From Hymenobacter translucens (GTDB taxonomy: Bacteria > Bacteroidota > Bacteroidia > Cytophagales > Hymenobacteraceae): a stretch of DNA of 64,000 nt. The stretch spans positions 1 through 64,000 of the forward strand of contig NZ_JAJERB010000003.1 of the NCBI RefSeq assembly GCF_020685205.1, written 5' to 3'. The translations under genes and the position numbers were made by a program. Positions 8,903 to 17,195 of this stretch are shown piece by piece; the stretch's first letter is position 1; each line of letters opens with the position of its first letter. The notes under the pieces are model-generated. The model was given only the letters and a program-made list of their open reading frames with translations, ran no database searches and had not been told where the DNA came from.

Positions 8903-10048
8903 CTATTTCAGCAGGGAAGCTACTTTGGCTTCCAGCTGCTCGCCGCGCAGGTTCTTGGCAATGATGCGGCCCTGGGGGTCGAGCAGCACCGTCATAGGAA
9001 TGGACTTCACGCCGTAGGTCTGCCCGGCGGCGCTTTCCCAGCCTTTCAGGTCCGATACGTGGGTCCAGGCCAGCTGGTCGTCCGCAATGGCCTTCAGCCA
9101 CTTGCCCCGGTCCTGGTCGAACGAGACGCTGTAAATTTCGAAGCCTTTGCCCTTGAACCGGTTGTAGAGCTTCACCACGTTCGGGCTTTCGCGCCGGCAG
9201 GGTCCGCACCACGAGGCCCAGAAGTCGACCAACACGTACTTGCCGCGAAGGCTGCTCAGCGCAATGCTCTTGCCATCGGGGCTGGCCAGGTTGATGTCGG
9301 GGGCCGCAGCGCCGACGGCCGTGGCCCGCAGTGGGTCAAGCCGGGCTACCAGGGCCTTGGTGTAGCGGGCCTCAGGCATGTTTTTCCGGAACTGCGTGGC
9401 CATCGAGTCGGCGAAGCCAAACTGCTCGTCAGGATTGATCAGGTTCAGCACCGCGAAGGTTGAAACCACCGACTTGGGATTTTCCCGGATCAGGCGCTTG
9501 ATATCGGCCACGTTGCGGGCCTGGGCGGCGTAAAACTGCTGCTCGATGATCTTCATCGAATCGGTTTTGCCGGCCTGGGCCACCAGGGTGTAGCGCTGCT
9601 CGAGGCGGGCCATCTGGGCCTTGGAGCCCGACATGATGCGGCCCAGCTGCTGCATCAGCTCCGAGTCGCGGGAGCCTTTCACGGTGTAGTTTTCGGTGAG
9701 GCTGTTGACGTCGCCGCTAACCTGCATTTTCGTGCGGTTGTCGAGCACAAGCAGCACCTGGTTGGCATCGTTTACCTTCAGCTGGTACAGCCCGGCCTCG
9801 GGCACGCTCCCCTTCATCGTAAACTGACCTTTGGCATCCACCGTGGCCGTGTCGCGCGACACGAACTGGGTTTCGCCCAGCTCCGCCAAGTACACCTTCG
9901 TGCCGGCCGGGGCGTTGGTAAGCGTGCCGCTCACCTGGTAGCCCTCCCCGGTCGAGGCCGAGCCGGTGGTCGGCGTGGCGGACTTGTTGCAGGCGTTAGC
10001 CATGCCCAGCACAGCGGCAAACAGCAGTAAACTCTTCATTTTTGACAT
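8903..10048 (-). CDS. TlpA/ResA-family thiol-disulfide oxidoreductase lipoprotein with DUF4369 domain
   Basis: This cell-envelope thioredoxin-like protein has the common Bacteroidota architecture. A lipoprotein signal peptide (MKSLLLFAAVLGMANAC, lipobox MANA-C) leads into a DUF4369 domain (residues about 35-140, starting YQVSGTLTNAPAGTKVYL). A helical linker (about 140-230) precedes the AhpC/TSA-Redoxin domain with FWASWCGPC near residue 275, then the cis-Pro segment SIPMTVLLDP. It probably reduces or exchanges disulfides in exported proteins or cytochrome c; the partner is unknown. The longest frame begins at 10114, but the signal peptide sets the start at 10051, 10048 or 10039. The stop lies just beyond the shared terminator. 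Confidence 0.88.
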   Translation of the reverse strand: MSKMKSLLLFAAVLGMANACNKSATPTTGSASTGEGYQVSGTLTNAPAGTKVYLAELGETQFVSRDTATVDAKGQFTMKGSVPEAGLYQLKVNDANQVLLVLDNRTKMQVSGDVNSLTENYTVKGSRDSELMQQLGRIMSGSKAQMARLEQRYTLVAQAGKTDSMKIIEQQFYAAQARNVADIKRLIRENPKSVVSTFAVLNLINPDEQFGFADSMATQFRKNMPEARYTKALVARLDPLRATAVGAAAPDINLASPDGKSIALSSLRGKYVLVDFWASWCGPCRRESPNVVKLYNRFKGKGFEIYSVSFDQDRGKWLKAIADDQLAWTHVSDLKGWESAAGQTYGVKSIPMTVLLDPQGRIIAKNLRGEQLEAKVASLLK

Positions 10049-10137
10049 CATTTCAACAATCTGCAAACAGTAGAAAGGCAACGCGCCCGGCAAGGACGGC
10101 AGAACCAACCGCAAGTTGCCAATTTTGGGTGGTTTGG

Positions 10138-10225
10138 TTTTTAGTTGTCAGTTGCTGGTTGTCCGTTGTCAGAACAATACGAACTAACTAAGAACAGACA
10201 ATGGACAACTACTAACAAACAACCA
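10138..10225. repeat. Imperfect inverted repeat of the TTGTCCGTTGTCAG family
   Basis: The left part contains GTTGTCAGTTGCTGG followed by GTTGTCCGTTGTCAG. The right part, about 25 bases on, contains its imperfect complement CAGACAATGGACAAC. The same core recurs at 35.63 kb and, inverted, at 35.80 kb. It lies between gatB and the TlpA gene. Confidence 0.6.
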
Positions 10226-10230
10226 GACCC

Positions 10231-11691
10231 TTACGCCTGGTCGAGCTTCTGGCGCAGGAGCTGATTGGCCATCTTCGGGTCGGCCTTGCCCCCGGTGAGC
10301 TTCATCAGCTCGCCCATGAACATGCCGGTCAGCGACTTTTTGCCGGCCCGGTACTCGGCCACCTTGGCCGGGTTGGCGTCAAGCACCTGCTGCACGAGGC
10401 TTTCCAGCTCTCCGGCATCCGACTGCTGCAGCAAGCCCAGCTGCTCGGCGGCACCGGTTACGTTGGCCGTGGGGTGCTCGAGCAGGTACGGAAACAGCTG
10501 CTTGCTCGCCACCGAGTAGTTGATCTTGCCTTCGTCAATCAGCTCGATGATGCCGGCAATCTGGGCCGCGTCGAGCGGAAACTCGTCCATCGTCAGGGCC
10601 CGCTCGTTGAGGTAGGACTTTACCGGTCCCATCACCCAGTTGGCCGCTGCTTTGGCGTTGGGCGTGAGCGAGGCCAGGGTAGCGAAGTACTGGGCCACCT
10701 CTTTCTGGTCGATGAGCACGCCGGCGTCGTAGCTGGAGAGGCCCAGCTCCCCGGTAAAGCGGGCATAGAGCTGCTGGGGCAACGCCGGCAGGGCCGCGCG
10801 CACCTCGTGCAGCCACTCGTCGGAGATGATGAGCGGGGGCAGGTCGGGCTCGGGGAAGTAGCGGTAGTCGTTCAGGGTTTCCTTGCTGCGCTGCCCGGTA
10901 GTGGAGCCCGTAGCGGCGTCGAAGCCCCGGGTTTCGGAGTCGAGCGTACCGCCGGCTTCGAGCACGGCAATCTGGCGCTCAATCTCGAACTCGATGGCCC
11001 GCTGCACGTTGCGGAACGAGTTCATATTCTTGACCTCGACCTTAGTGCCGAACTTGTCGGCACCCTTCAGCATCACCGAGATGTTGGCGTCGCAGCGCAG
11101 GGAGCCTTCCTCCATGTTGCCGTCGCAGATGCCCAGGTACTGCACCAGCTTCTTGATTTCGGTGAGGTAGCCGTAGGCTTCGTCGGCGTTGCGGATATCG
11201 GGCTCCGACACGATTTCGATAAGCGGCACGCCGGCCCGGTTCAGGTCCACGAGGGTTTCGACTTCCCCGGCCAGGTGCATGCTCTTACCCGCATCTTCCT
11301 CCATGTGAATGCGGGTGATGCCGATCTGCTTGGTGCTGCCGTCGGCCTGCCGGATTTCCACGTGCCCATCGTAGCAGATCGGGGTTTTGTCCTGGGTGAT
11401 CTGGTAGCCTTTGGGAAGGTCGGGGTAGAAGTAGTTTTTGCGCGCAAACAGGTTGTCGCGGCGGATGTGGCAGTTGGTAGCCAGGCCCATCTTCATGGCA
11501 AACTCCACCGCCGTACGGTTTACCCGGGGCAAAGTGCCGGGGTGGCCGAGCGTAATCACGCTCAGGTTGTGGTTGGGCAAGGCGCCGTACTCGTTTTCGT
11601 CCGAGGAGTACATCTTGCTGCGGGTCAGCAGCTGGGCGTGTACTTCCAGGCCGATGACGGGCTGGTATTTCGATTTGATGCTTTCGTCCAT
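10231..11691 (-). CDS. gatB: Asp-tRNA(Asn)/Glu-tRNA(Gln) amidotransferase subunit B
   Basis: GatB binds the mischarged tRNA and activates and amidates the glutamyl or aspartyl residue with ammonia from GatA. The start at 11691 gives 486 residues, the normal length, beginning KYQPVIGLEVHAQL. Conserved features include PGTLPRVN, the kinase-like loop FARKNYFYPDLPKGYQITQ, the RIHMEEDAGK and DLNRAGVPLIEIVSEPD segments, SLRCDANIS, and the tail YqeY-like domain (from about residue 330) ending LLRQKLDQA. gatA and gatC are not in the window, as is common in this phylum. Upstream in-frame codons to 11736 are not homologous and were excluded. Confidence 0.96.
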   Translation of the reverse strand: MDESIKSKYQPVIGLEVHAQLLTRSKMYSSDENEYGALPNHNLSVITLGHPGTLPRVNRTAVEFAMKMGLATNCHIRRDNLFARKNYFYPDLPKGYQITQDKTPICYDGHVEIRQADGSTKQIGITRIHMEEDAGKSMHLAGEVETLVDLNRAGVPLIEIVSEPDIRNADEAYGYLTEIKKLVQYLGICDGNMEEGSLRCDANISVMLKGADKFGTKVEVKNMNSFRNVQRAIEFEIERQIAVLEAGGTLDSETRGFDAATGSTTGQRSKETLNDYRYFPEPDLPPLIISDEWLHEVRAALPALPQQLYARFTGELGLSSYDAGVLIDQKEVAQYFATLASLTPNAKAAANWVMGPVKSYLNERALTMDEFPLDAAQIAGIIELIDEGKINYSVASKQLFPYLLEHPTANVTGAAEQLGLLQQSDAGELESLVQQVLDANPAKVAEYRAGKKSLTGMFMGELMKLTGGKADPKMANQLLRQKLDQA

Positions 11692-11774
11692 GGGAAAAGC
11701 CGGCGGGTTGGCCGCCGGGGCTGCAAGATACGGCACGGCTGCGTTTTCAAAGCTGCCGTATGCCGCGCCGGTAC

Positions 11775-12599
11775 CTAATAGGTCGAGAAATGAATCGGCA
11801 GCGTGTAGGGCACCGCAATCGGCTGACCGTCGAGCCGGGCGGGACTAAAGGTTTTGAAGTGCTTTACCAGCCAGACCCCTTCGTCCTGCAGGCGCTTCAG
11901 GCCTTCGGCAACTGCCGGGGCCAGAACGGTGCCGGGCTTTGCCGGCAGGGCCCGCACGTCTTCCACTATCCCGTTCGTATTGATGGTAAAGGTGATAAGC
12001 ACCGTCGCGTCCATGCCGATCTGCCGCACCACTTCCGGGTAGATGCCCTTGCGCATCATGGCCGTGACGGCGGCCCGGATGTCACCCCCATTCTCGGAGT
12101 AGATGGGCTCCTGGTAGTACTCGAAATACGGCGCCGGCTGCCCATCAGGACCAAAACAGGCTCCCTCCTTGCGTTTTCCGTGCTCGAATACGTAGCGGCG
12201 CCGCAGGGTGTGGTCGGGGTAGTACACCAGCAGCTCGCCGTGGCGCTGGCCGGCCCAGTAATCCTGCCGGCTGTGCTGCTGCCCGCTTTCGTACCAGGTG
12301 GTGGTTGGGCCGTGCAGGATGCGCCGGCGTACATGCGCGTAGGGATGTACCGAACGCAGCTTGCCCGAGGGATAAAACTGCCGCCGCATGCCCGCCACGC
12401 TGTCGCGGAAAGTGGTTTCGACCCGGTACGAGCTCTCATCGGCAGCGCCCGGCCTGGAACCATCGGCGCCGATGTACTCCACCCTTTTAGCCGGCAGGCC
12501 CGCGGGCTGCTCCGTTGGGGCCGCATCGGGAGCCTGGGCCAGGGCCGCATGACTAAGACCGGTGAAAGCTGCCATGTAAAACCGAAAGAGAACACGCAT
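11775..12599 (-). CDS. MORN-repeat/TonB C-terminal domain secreted protein (paralogue 2)
   Basis: The 274-residue exported protein (signal peptide ending HAALA-Q) combines two parts. Residues about 70-160 are YwqK/MORN_2-type repeats (QFYPSGKLRS, HGPTTTWYESGQQ, GELLVYYPDHTLRR). Residues about 175-274 are a TonB C-terminal-like domain (YPEVVRQIGMDATVLITFTI, then PYTLPIHF). It lacks the N-terminal membrane anchor and Pro-rich rod of a true TonB. It follows its paralogue by 52 bases. Relative to that copy, the conserved PQYPGG core is replaced by PIYSENGG and spacing has changed, so it is the more diverged one. Function is unknown; a periplasmic partner of TonB-dependent receptors is a guess. 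Confidence 0.78.
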   Translation of the reverse strand: MRVLFRFYMAAFTGLSHAALAQAPDAAPTEQPAGLPAKRVEYIGADGSRPGAADESSYRVETTFRDSVAGMRRQFYPSGKLRSVHPYAHVRRRILHGPTTTWYESGQQHSRQDYWAGQRHGELLVYYPDHTLRRRYVFEHGKRKEGACFGPDGQPAPYFEYYQEPIYSENGGDIRAAVTAMMRKGIYPEVVRQIGMDATVLITFTINTNGIVEDVRALPAKPGTVLAPAVAEGLKRLQDEGVWLVKHFKTFSPARLDGQPIAVPYTLPIHFSTY

Positions 12600-12651
12600 A
12601 CCCGCTGGTAGTAAAGCTAACTGATAGAGTATGATAGAGTACTCTTCTAAT

Positions 12652-13428
12652 TTACCGGATGGCAAAGGAAATCGGCACGGTATAGCTTACCGACACCGGC
12701 TTGCCGTCCTGCTGCCCCGGCCGGAACCGGCTCAGCTGGCTGATAACCCGCACGGCTTCCTCGTCGGTAGCCGGGCTCAGGCTTTTCGCCACGCGGATGT
12801 TAGTAGCCTGCCCGTCCTGATCTACCACAAACGCCACGAATACCTTTCCCTGCACCCGGGCCCGCAGGGCCTCCTTGGGGTAGCGCACGGAGCGGGCTAT
12901 CTGACGTAGCAGGGCATCCTGGCCGCCCGGATACTGGGGCATCTGCTCGTACTCAAAATACTCCACCGCTTTCCCGTCCGGCCCGAAGCACTCCCCGGCC
13001 GTGCGCTTGCCGGCCTGAAACTGGTCCCGGCGCCGCACCGCGCCTTCGGGGTAGTACACGAGCAGCTCACCCTCCCGCTTGCCGGCAATAAAGTCCTCCT
13101 TGGTGTGAATTTTACCGTTCTCATACCAGGAAGTGCTGGTGCCGTGGCGGATTTTCTTTTTCAGGTGCAGGTACTGGGTGATGAACCGGACCTGCCCGCC
13201 CGGATAAAACTCCCGCACGGTGGCCCGCACGCTGTCCCGGAAGGTGGCTTCCCGCCGGTGGTGGGCATTTTCCGCCGAGGGCAGCTTCTGGCCGTCCTCG
13301 CTGAAGTACTCGGTTTGCATCGGGGGAACCGGGACCGGAGCTAAAACCGGAGCAGCAGGCTCTTGGGCAAATGCGGCGCTACTGAGGCTCAGGCCCAGCA
13401 CCGCGGTAGTTATAATAAGTTTTAACAT
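12652..13428 (-). CDS. MORN-repeat/TonB C-terminal domain secreted protein (paralogue 1)
   Basis: The 258-residue protein has a clear signal peptide (cut after AAFA). A Pro/Val spacer follows, then MORN_2 repeats (EFYPGGQVRF, GTSTSWYENGKIH, GELLVYYPEGAVRR) and a textbook TonB C-terminal domain: MPQYPGGQDALLRQI, RYPKEALRARVQGKVFV, VVDQDGQATNI, FRPGQQDGKPVSV. The family is annotated as 'energy transducer TonB' in Bacteroidota, but there is no N-terminal inner-membrane anchor here after signal cleavage, so classical energy transduction is doubtful. It is the first gene of a two-gene tandem duplication; both share the FRDSV element before the repeats. Confidence 0.82.
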   Translation of the reverse strand: MLKLIITTAVLGLSLSSAAFAQEPAAPVLAPVPVPPMQTEYFSEDGQKLPSAENAHHRREATFRDSVRATVREFYPGGQVRFITQYLHLKKKIRHGTSTSWYENGKIHTKEDFIAGKREGELLVYYPEGAVRRRDQFQAGKRTAGECFGPDGKAVEYFEYEQMPQYPGGQDALLRQIARSVRYPKEALRARVQGKVFVAFVVDQDGQATNIRVAKSLSPATDEEAVRVISQLSRFRPGQQDGKPVSVSYTVPISFAIR

Positions 13429-13497
13429 TTCTCAGTAACTAACAAGCGATGCCTAGAACGCAATCGTAACCCAGAGTGCATAGAAAGCAACCAAAAA

Positions 13498-13597
13498 GGC
13501 GGTCATTCCGAGCTAGACGAGGAATCTCTACTGCTTCGTTGGATTCGTACTTCAACATCAGCACGCAGGATTCCTCGCCTAGCTCGGAATGACGCCC
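13498..13597. repeat. Dispersed intergenic hairpin, family II (R1)
   Basis: The left arm GGCGGTCATTCCGAGCTAGA (from 13498) and the right arm ending 13596 are near-perfect inverted copies of about 27 bp (GTCATTCCGAGC ... GCTCGGAATGAC), with a loop of about 45 bases containing CATCAGCACGCAGG. It sits between alaS and the TonB-like genes, both on the minus strand. Related copies are at 36.7, 39.7 and 43.5 kb. Confidence 0.8.
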
Positions 13598-13666
13598 TAA
13601 ACAGGTGAAAAGCATTTACGGGGTATAATCCATATAACCTGACTCCTGCTTTTTTAAATGGCCATA

Positions 13667-16354
13667 TCACCCATGCAACGCAGTTGATACTGCTGCTTCG
13701 GCCTTAACGATGGCGGCGCCCAGTCCGGCGGCATTCTTACCACCGGCCGTAGCGAAGAACGGCTGTCCGCCGCCCCCACCCTGAATTTCCTTGGCCAACT
13801 CCCGCACGAGCGTGGTCGCGTTGAGCTTGCCGCCCTGGGCCAGGGCATCGTCGAGCATGACGGCCAGCTGGGGCTTACCGTCGATTTCGGCACCGAGCAC
13901 CAGCACGAGGTTGGACACGGTCTGGCGCAGCTGGTAGGCAAGGGTCTTGAGGCCGTCGGCGGAGGTTACCTGCACCTGGGCCGCCAGGAAATTCACGCCG
14001 TTCAGCTCTTTTACCTGCCCGGCGAGCTGGTCTTTCTGCTGGCTCAGGCTCTGCTGGGCAAACTGCTCGATCTGCTTGCGCAGGCCGGCCACTTCCTCGC
14101 CCTGCTTTTCAATGGCGGTGAGTAGGTGCTGGGGGTTGCCCAAGGCCTCGCGCACCTGCTGGAGCAGGTCGAGCTGCTGGTTCACGTAGGCTTCGGCCGC
14201 ATCGGCCGTGACGGCCTCGATGCGGCGCACCCCGGCACCCACGGCGCTTTCGGCGGTGATTTTAAAGAAGCCGATGTCGCCGGTGGTCTGCACGTGAATG
14301 CCGCCGCAGAGCTCCACCGAGAAGTCGCGGTCGAAGGTGATGACGCGCACGAACTCCCCGTACTTCTCCCCGAACAGCGCAGTAGCGCCCAGGGCTTTGG
14401 CTTCGTCGATGGGCACGTTGCGGCGCTCATCCAGCGGAATCTGCTGGCGGATACGGCTGTTGACGATGGTTTCCACCTGGCGCAGCTGGTCGTCGGTGAC
14501 CTTGGTGAAGTGGCTGAAGTCGAAGCGCAGCAGCTTTTCGTTGACCAACGAGCCTTTCTGAGCTACGTGGGCGCCCACCACTTCACGCAGGGCCGCCTGG
14601 AGCAGGTGGGTAGCCGTGTGGTTTTTGCGGATCTGGCTGCGGCGGCTGTGGTCGACGCGGGCCGAGAAGTCGGCGTCCAGGTCCTGGGGCAGGTCGAGCA
14701 CGGTGTGCACGATCAGGTCGTTTTCCTTTTTGGTATCGAGCACGCGCACCTTGCTCAGGGCCGATTCGAGGTAGCCGGTGTCGCCTACCTGTCCGCCGCT
14801 TTCGGCGTAGAACGGGGTCTGGTCGAGCACCACGTGGTACTCGGTCTTGCCCTTGGTGACGGTCTTGCGGTAGCGCAGGATGCGGGCCGGGGCTTCTTCC
14901 TGGTCGTAGCCCACGAACACAGGCTGCTCCTCGGCCGGGCTCACGATGGTCCAGTCGCTCTGCTCGGCCTCCTGGGCGTTGCGCGAGCGGCTTTTCTGCT
15001 GGGCCAGCTCTTTCTGGAAGCCTTCCTCGTCCACCATCAGACCCTTTTCGCGGGCAATCAGGGCGGTCAGGTCGAGGGGGAAGCCGAAGGTGTCGGACAG
15101 CTCGAAGGCGGTTTTGCCGTCGATGCGGTTGCCCTGCTGGCGGAAGCCTTCCTCCAGCGCGTCGATGCGGCGCAGGCCGATTTCTAGGGTTTTCAGGAAA
15201 GCAATTTCCTCTTCCTCAATCACGCGCTGCACAAACTGCTGCTGCTGCTTGAGCTCGGGGAAGATGCCGGCCATCTGGTCGGCCAGCACCGGCACGAGCT
15301 TGTAGAGGAAGGGCTGCTTCTGGCCCAGGGAGCTGAAGGCGTAGCGCACGGCCCGGCGCAGGATGCGGCGAATCACGTAGCCGGCCTTCACGTTGGAAGG
15401 CAGCTGCCCGTCGGCAATGGTAAAGCTGATGGCCCGGATGTGGTCCGCCAAAACGCGGATAGCAATGTCGGTTTTCTCGTTTTCGGTGGCCGGCTGGTCG
15501 TTGACCGTGGCCGGCGAGGTGCCGTGGTACTGCACGCCGGCTTCCTTGGCAATAAACTGAATCAGGGGCTGGAATACGTTGGTGTCGTAGTTTGACTTCA
15601 CCCCCGACACGGCCATCATCAGGCGCTCGAAGCCCATGCCGGTATCCACGTGCTGGGCGGGCAGCTTGATCAGGCTTTTGTCGGCCAGGCGCTGAAACTC
15701 CATGAACACGTTGTTCCAGATTTCCACCACCTGGGGGTGGTCGGCATTCACCAGCTCCGCCCCCGACTTGCCGGCCCGCTCGGCCTCGTCGCGCAGGTCG
15801 ATGTGAATTTCGGTGCACGGACCACACGGGCCGGTGTCGCCCATCTCCCAGAAGTTGTCCTTCTTGTTGCCGGGCAGAATCCGGTCGTCGGTGGTGTAGG
15901 TGCGCCACAGATTCTGCGTCTCGGTGTCGGCGGCCAGCTTATCCCCGGCGTCGCCCTCGAAGTAGGTGACGTACAGCCGGTCCTTATCAAGCTTATAGAC
16001 TTCGGTAAGCAGCTCCCAGGCCCAGGCAATGGCGTCCTTCTTGAAATAGTCGCCAAACGACCAGTTGCCCAGCATCTCGAACAGGGTGTGGTGGTAGGTG
16101 TCGTAGCCCACCTCCTCCAGGTCGTTGTGCTTGCCCGACACGCGCAGGCACTTCTGGGTGTCGGCCACGCGGGCGTTCGGGGCGGGCTTGTTGCCGAGGA
16201 AGTAATCCTTAAAGGGTGCCATGCCGGAGTTGATGAACAGCAGCGTGGGGTCGTCTTTCACCACCAAAGGCGCGGAGGGCACGATGTGGTGGCCTTTGGA
16301 GGCGAAAAAGTCGAGGAACTGCTGGCGGACGTGGCTGGCGGAGGGAAGGGACAT
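13667..16354 (-). CDS. alaS: Alanyl-tRNA synthetase
   Basis: The enzyme charges tRNA(Ala) with alanine in the cytoplasm. At 895 residues it is full length. The N-terminal class II core has the FASKGHHIVPSAPLV and PTLLFINSGMAPFKDYFLG segments, GPCGPCTEIHID, and DTGMGFERL. The editing domain has the zinc-binding HTATHLLQAAL and the C-terminal CGGIHVQTTGDIG. The C-Ala domain ends with a Gly-rich GGGGGQPFFATAGGK. All catalytic and editing signatures are intact. The start at 16354 fits the alignment (SHVRQQFLDFF). A -7 box lies about 100 bases upstream. Downstream there is only a family II hairpin. Confidence 0.97.
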   Translation of the reverse strand: MSLPSASHVRQQFLDFFASKGHHIVPSAPLVVKDDPTLLFINSGMAPFKDYFLGNKPAPNARVADTQKCLRVSGKHNDLEEVGYDTYHHTLFEMLGNWSFGDYFKKDAIAWAWELLTEVYKLDKDRLYVTYFEGDAGDKLAADTETQNLWRTYTTDDRILPGNKKDNFWEMGDTGPCGPCTEIHIDLRDEAERAGKSGAELVNADHPQVVEIWNNVFMEFQRLADKSLIKLPAQHVDTGMGFERLMMAVSGVKSNYDTNVFQPLIQFIAKEAGVQYHGTSPATVNDQPATENEKTDIAIRVLADHIRAISFTIADGQLPSNVKAGYVIRRILRRAVRYAFSSLGQKQPFLYKLVPVLADQMAGIFPELKQQQQFVQRVIEEEEIAFLKTLEIGLRRIDALEEGFRQQGNRIDGKTAFELSDTFGFPLDLTALIAREKGLMVDEEGFQKELAQQKSRSRNAQEAEQSDWTIVSPAEEQPVFVGYDQEEAPARILRYRKTVTKGKTEYHVVLDQTPFYAESGGQVGDTGYLESALSKVRVLDTKKENDLIVHTVLDLPQDLDADFSARVDHSRRSQIRKNHTATHLLQAALREVVGAHVAQKGSLVNEKLLRFDFSHFTKVTDDQLRQVETIVNSRIRQQIPLDERRNVPIDEAKALGATALFGEKYGEFVRVITFDRDFSVELCGGIHVQTTGDIGFFKITAESAVGAGVRRIEAVTADAAEAYVNQQLDLLQQVREALGNPQHLLTAIEKQGEEVAGLRKQIEQFAQQSLSQQKDQLAGQVKELNGVNFLAAQVQVTSADGLKTLAYQLRQTVSNLVLVLGAEIDGKPQLAVMLDDALAQGGKLNATTLVRELAKEIQGGGGGQPFFATAGGKNAAGLGAAIVKAEAAVSTALHG

Positions 16355-16453
16355 ATGCGGGGCGCCGGCGCGAAGCCGGCGGGGCGTTAGGGACGGTGAA
16401 ACAGGCGGTGGCTTCAGGCAATTGGGAGCCGGCCGGGATTTTGGTTACTTTCG

Positions 16454-16461
16454 CAAAAATA
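16454..16461 (-). promoter_or_regulatory. -7 promoter box for alaS
   Basis: On the minus strand the site reads TATTTTTG, an exact TAnnTTTG match, 100 bases before the alaS ATG. A one-mismatch box (TACTTTCG) lies immediately adjacent on the plus strand (16446-16453) and could drive the merR-type gene. Confidence 0.45.
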
Positions 16462-16600
16462 GGGATTAGGTGTTAGGGCTCAGGTATCCGGTGCAGTCCC
16501 TTTCTTTTTTCGCCCGGACTGAGCGGATTATTTCACCGGCCCGGCTCTGCCGTCAGGCGTTAACCTAAGACCTAACCAGCTAAGCCCTAAGCCCTAACCC

Positions 16601-16960
16601 ATGCCGTACAAAGAGCGTGAAATTGAAAAGCAGTACTTCACCATCGGCGAGGTGGCGGCCCAGTTCAACGTAGCCCCGTCGCTGATCCGGTTCTGGGAAA
16701 CCGAGTTTGAGGAGCTGCGCCCCCGCAAAAGCAAGAAGGGCAACCGCCTCTACACCCCGGCCGACGTGGAAACCTTCCGCACAATCTACCATCTGGTGAA
16801 AGAGCGGGGCTACACCATTCCCGGCGCCCGCGACATTCTCAAGCAGCGCGGCCCCCAGCTCAAGGAGAAAATCGACGTGATTCAAAGCCTGGAGAAAGTA
16901 CGCGGCTTTTTGGTGCAGCTGAAAAAGGAAGTTGAAGCGGCGGGTAAGGCAGCCGGCTAA
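16601..16960 (+). CDS. MerR-family transcriptional regulator
   Basis: The 119-residue DNA-binding protein has a winged helix typical of MerR: YFTIGEVAAQFNVAPSLIRFW (helix-turn-helix, residues about 12-32), EFEELRPRKSKKGNRLYTPAD (wing), then FRTIYHLVKERGYTIPGARDIL. A short C-terminal helix (residues 90-115) would form the antiparallel dimer coiled coil. There is no effector domain or metal-binding cysteine, so it is not a metal or drug sensor. It belongs to the stand-alone MerR group that is very common in Bacteroidota next to dprA or alaS. Its targets are unknown. Confidence 0.9.
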   Translation: MPYKEREIEKQYFTIGEVAAQFNVAPSLIRFWETEFEELRPRKSKKGNRLYTPADVETFRTIYHLVKERGYTIPGARDILKQRGPQLKEKIDVIQSLEKVRGFLVQLKKEVEAAGKAAG

Positions 16961-16988
16961 GCTTCTTTTCCGCATGCCCCTTTCAGAC

Positions 16989-17090
16989 TGTCATCCTGAG
17001 CGAAGCGAAGGACCTTGTCACGCTTGAACGAGTCGTTGTTACGATTGTCGTCCAAGCGTGACAAGGTCCTTCGCTCTGCTCAGGATGACA
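16989..17090. repeat. Dispersed intergenic hairpin, family I (R2)
   Basis: A long imperfect palindrome. The left arm starts TGTCATCCTGAGC and continues GAAGGACCTTGTCACGCTTG; the right arm is the complement CAAGCGTGACAAGGTCCTTCG ending in GCTCAGGATGACA. The arms are about 40 bases with a short loop (GAACGAGTCGTTGTTACG). It lies between the merR-type gene and dprA. Copies are at 27.1, 34.3 and 50.7 kb. Confidence 0.85.
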
Positions 17091-17195
17091 TTTATTTGGG
17101 ATGAGGTCATATTTCACCTCAGCGTTTATACTAAGCCGCATTTTTTAGCAATCTTAAAGCCTCTATCTTCTATATAGCCAAAGCACTTATCCTAT

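Noticed and set aside
10474..11778. 434-residue open frame opposite gatB
   Set aside because: Low-complexity His/Val/Gly translation; gatB is unambiguous on the other strand.
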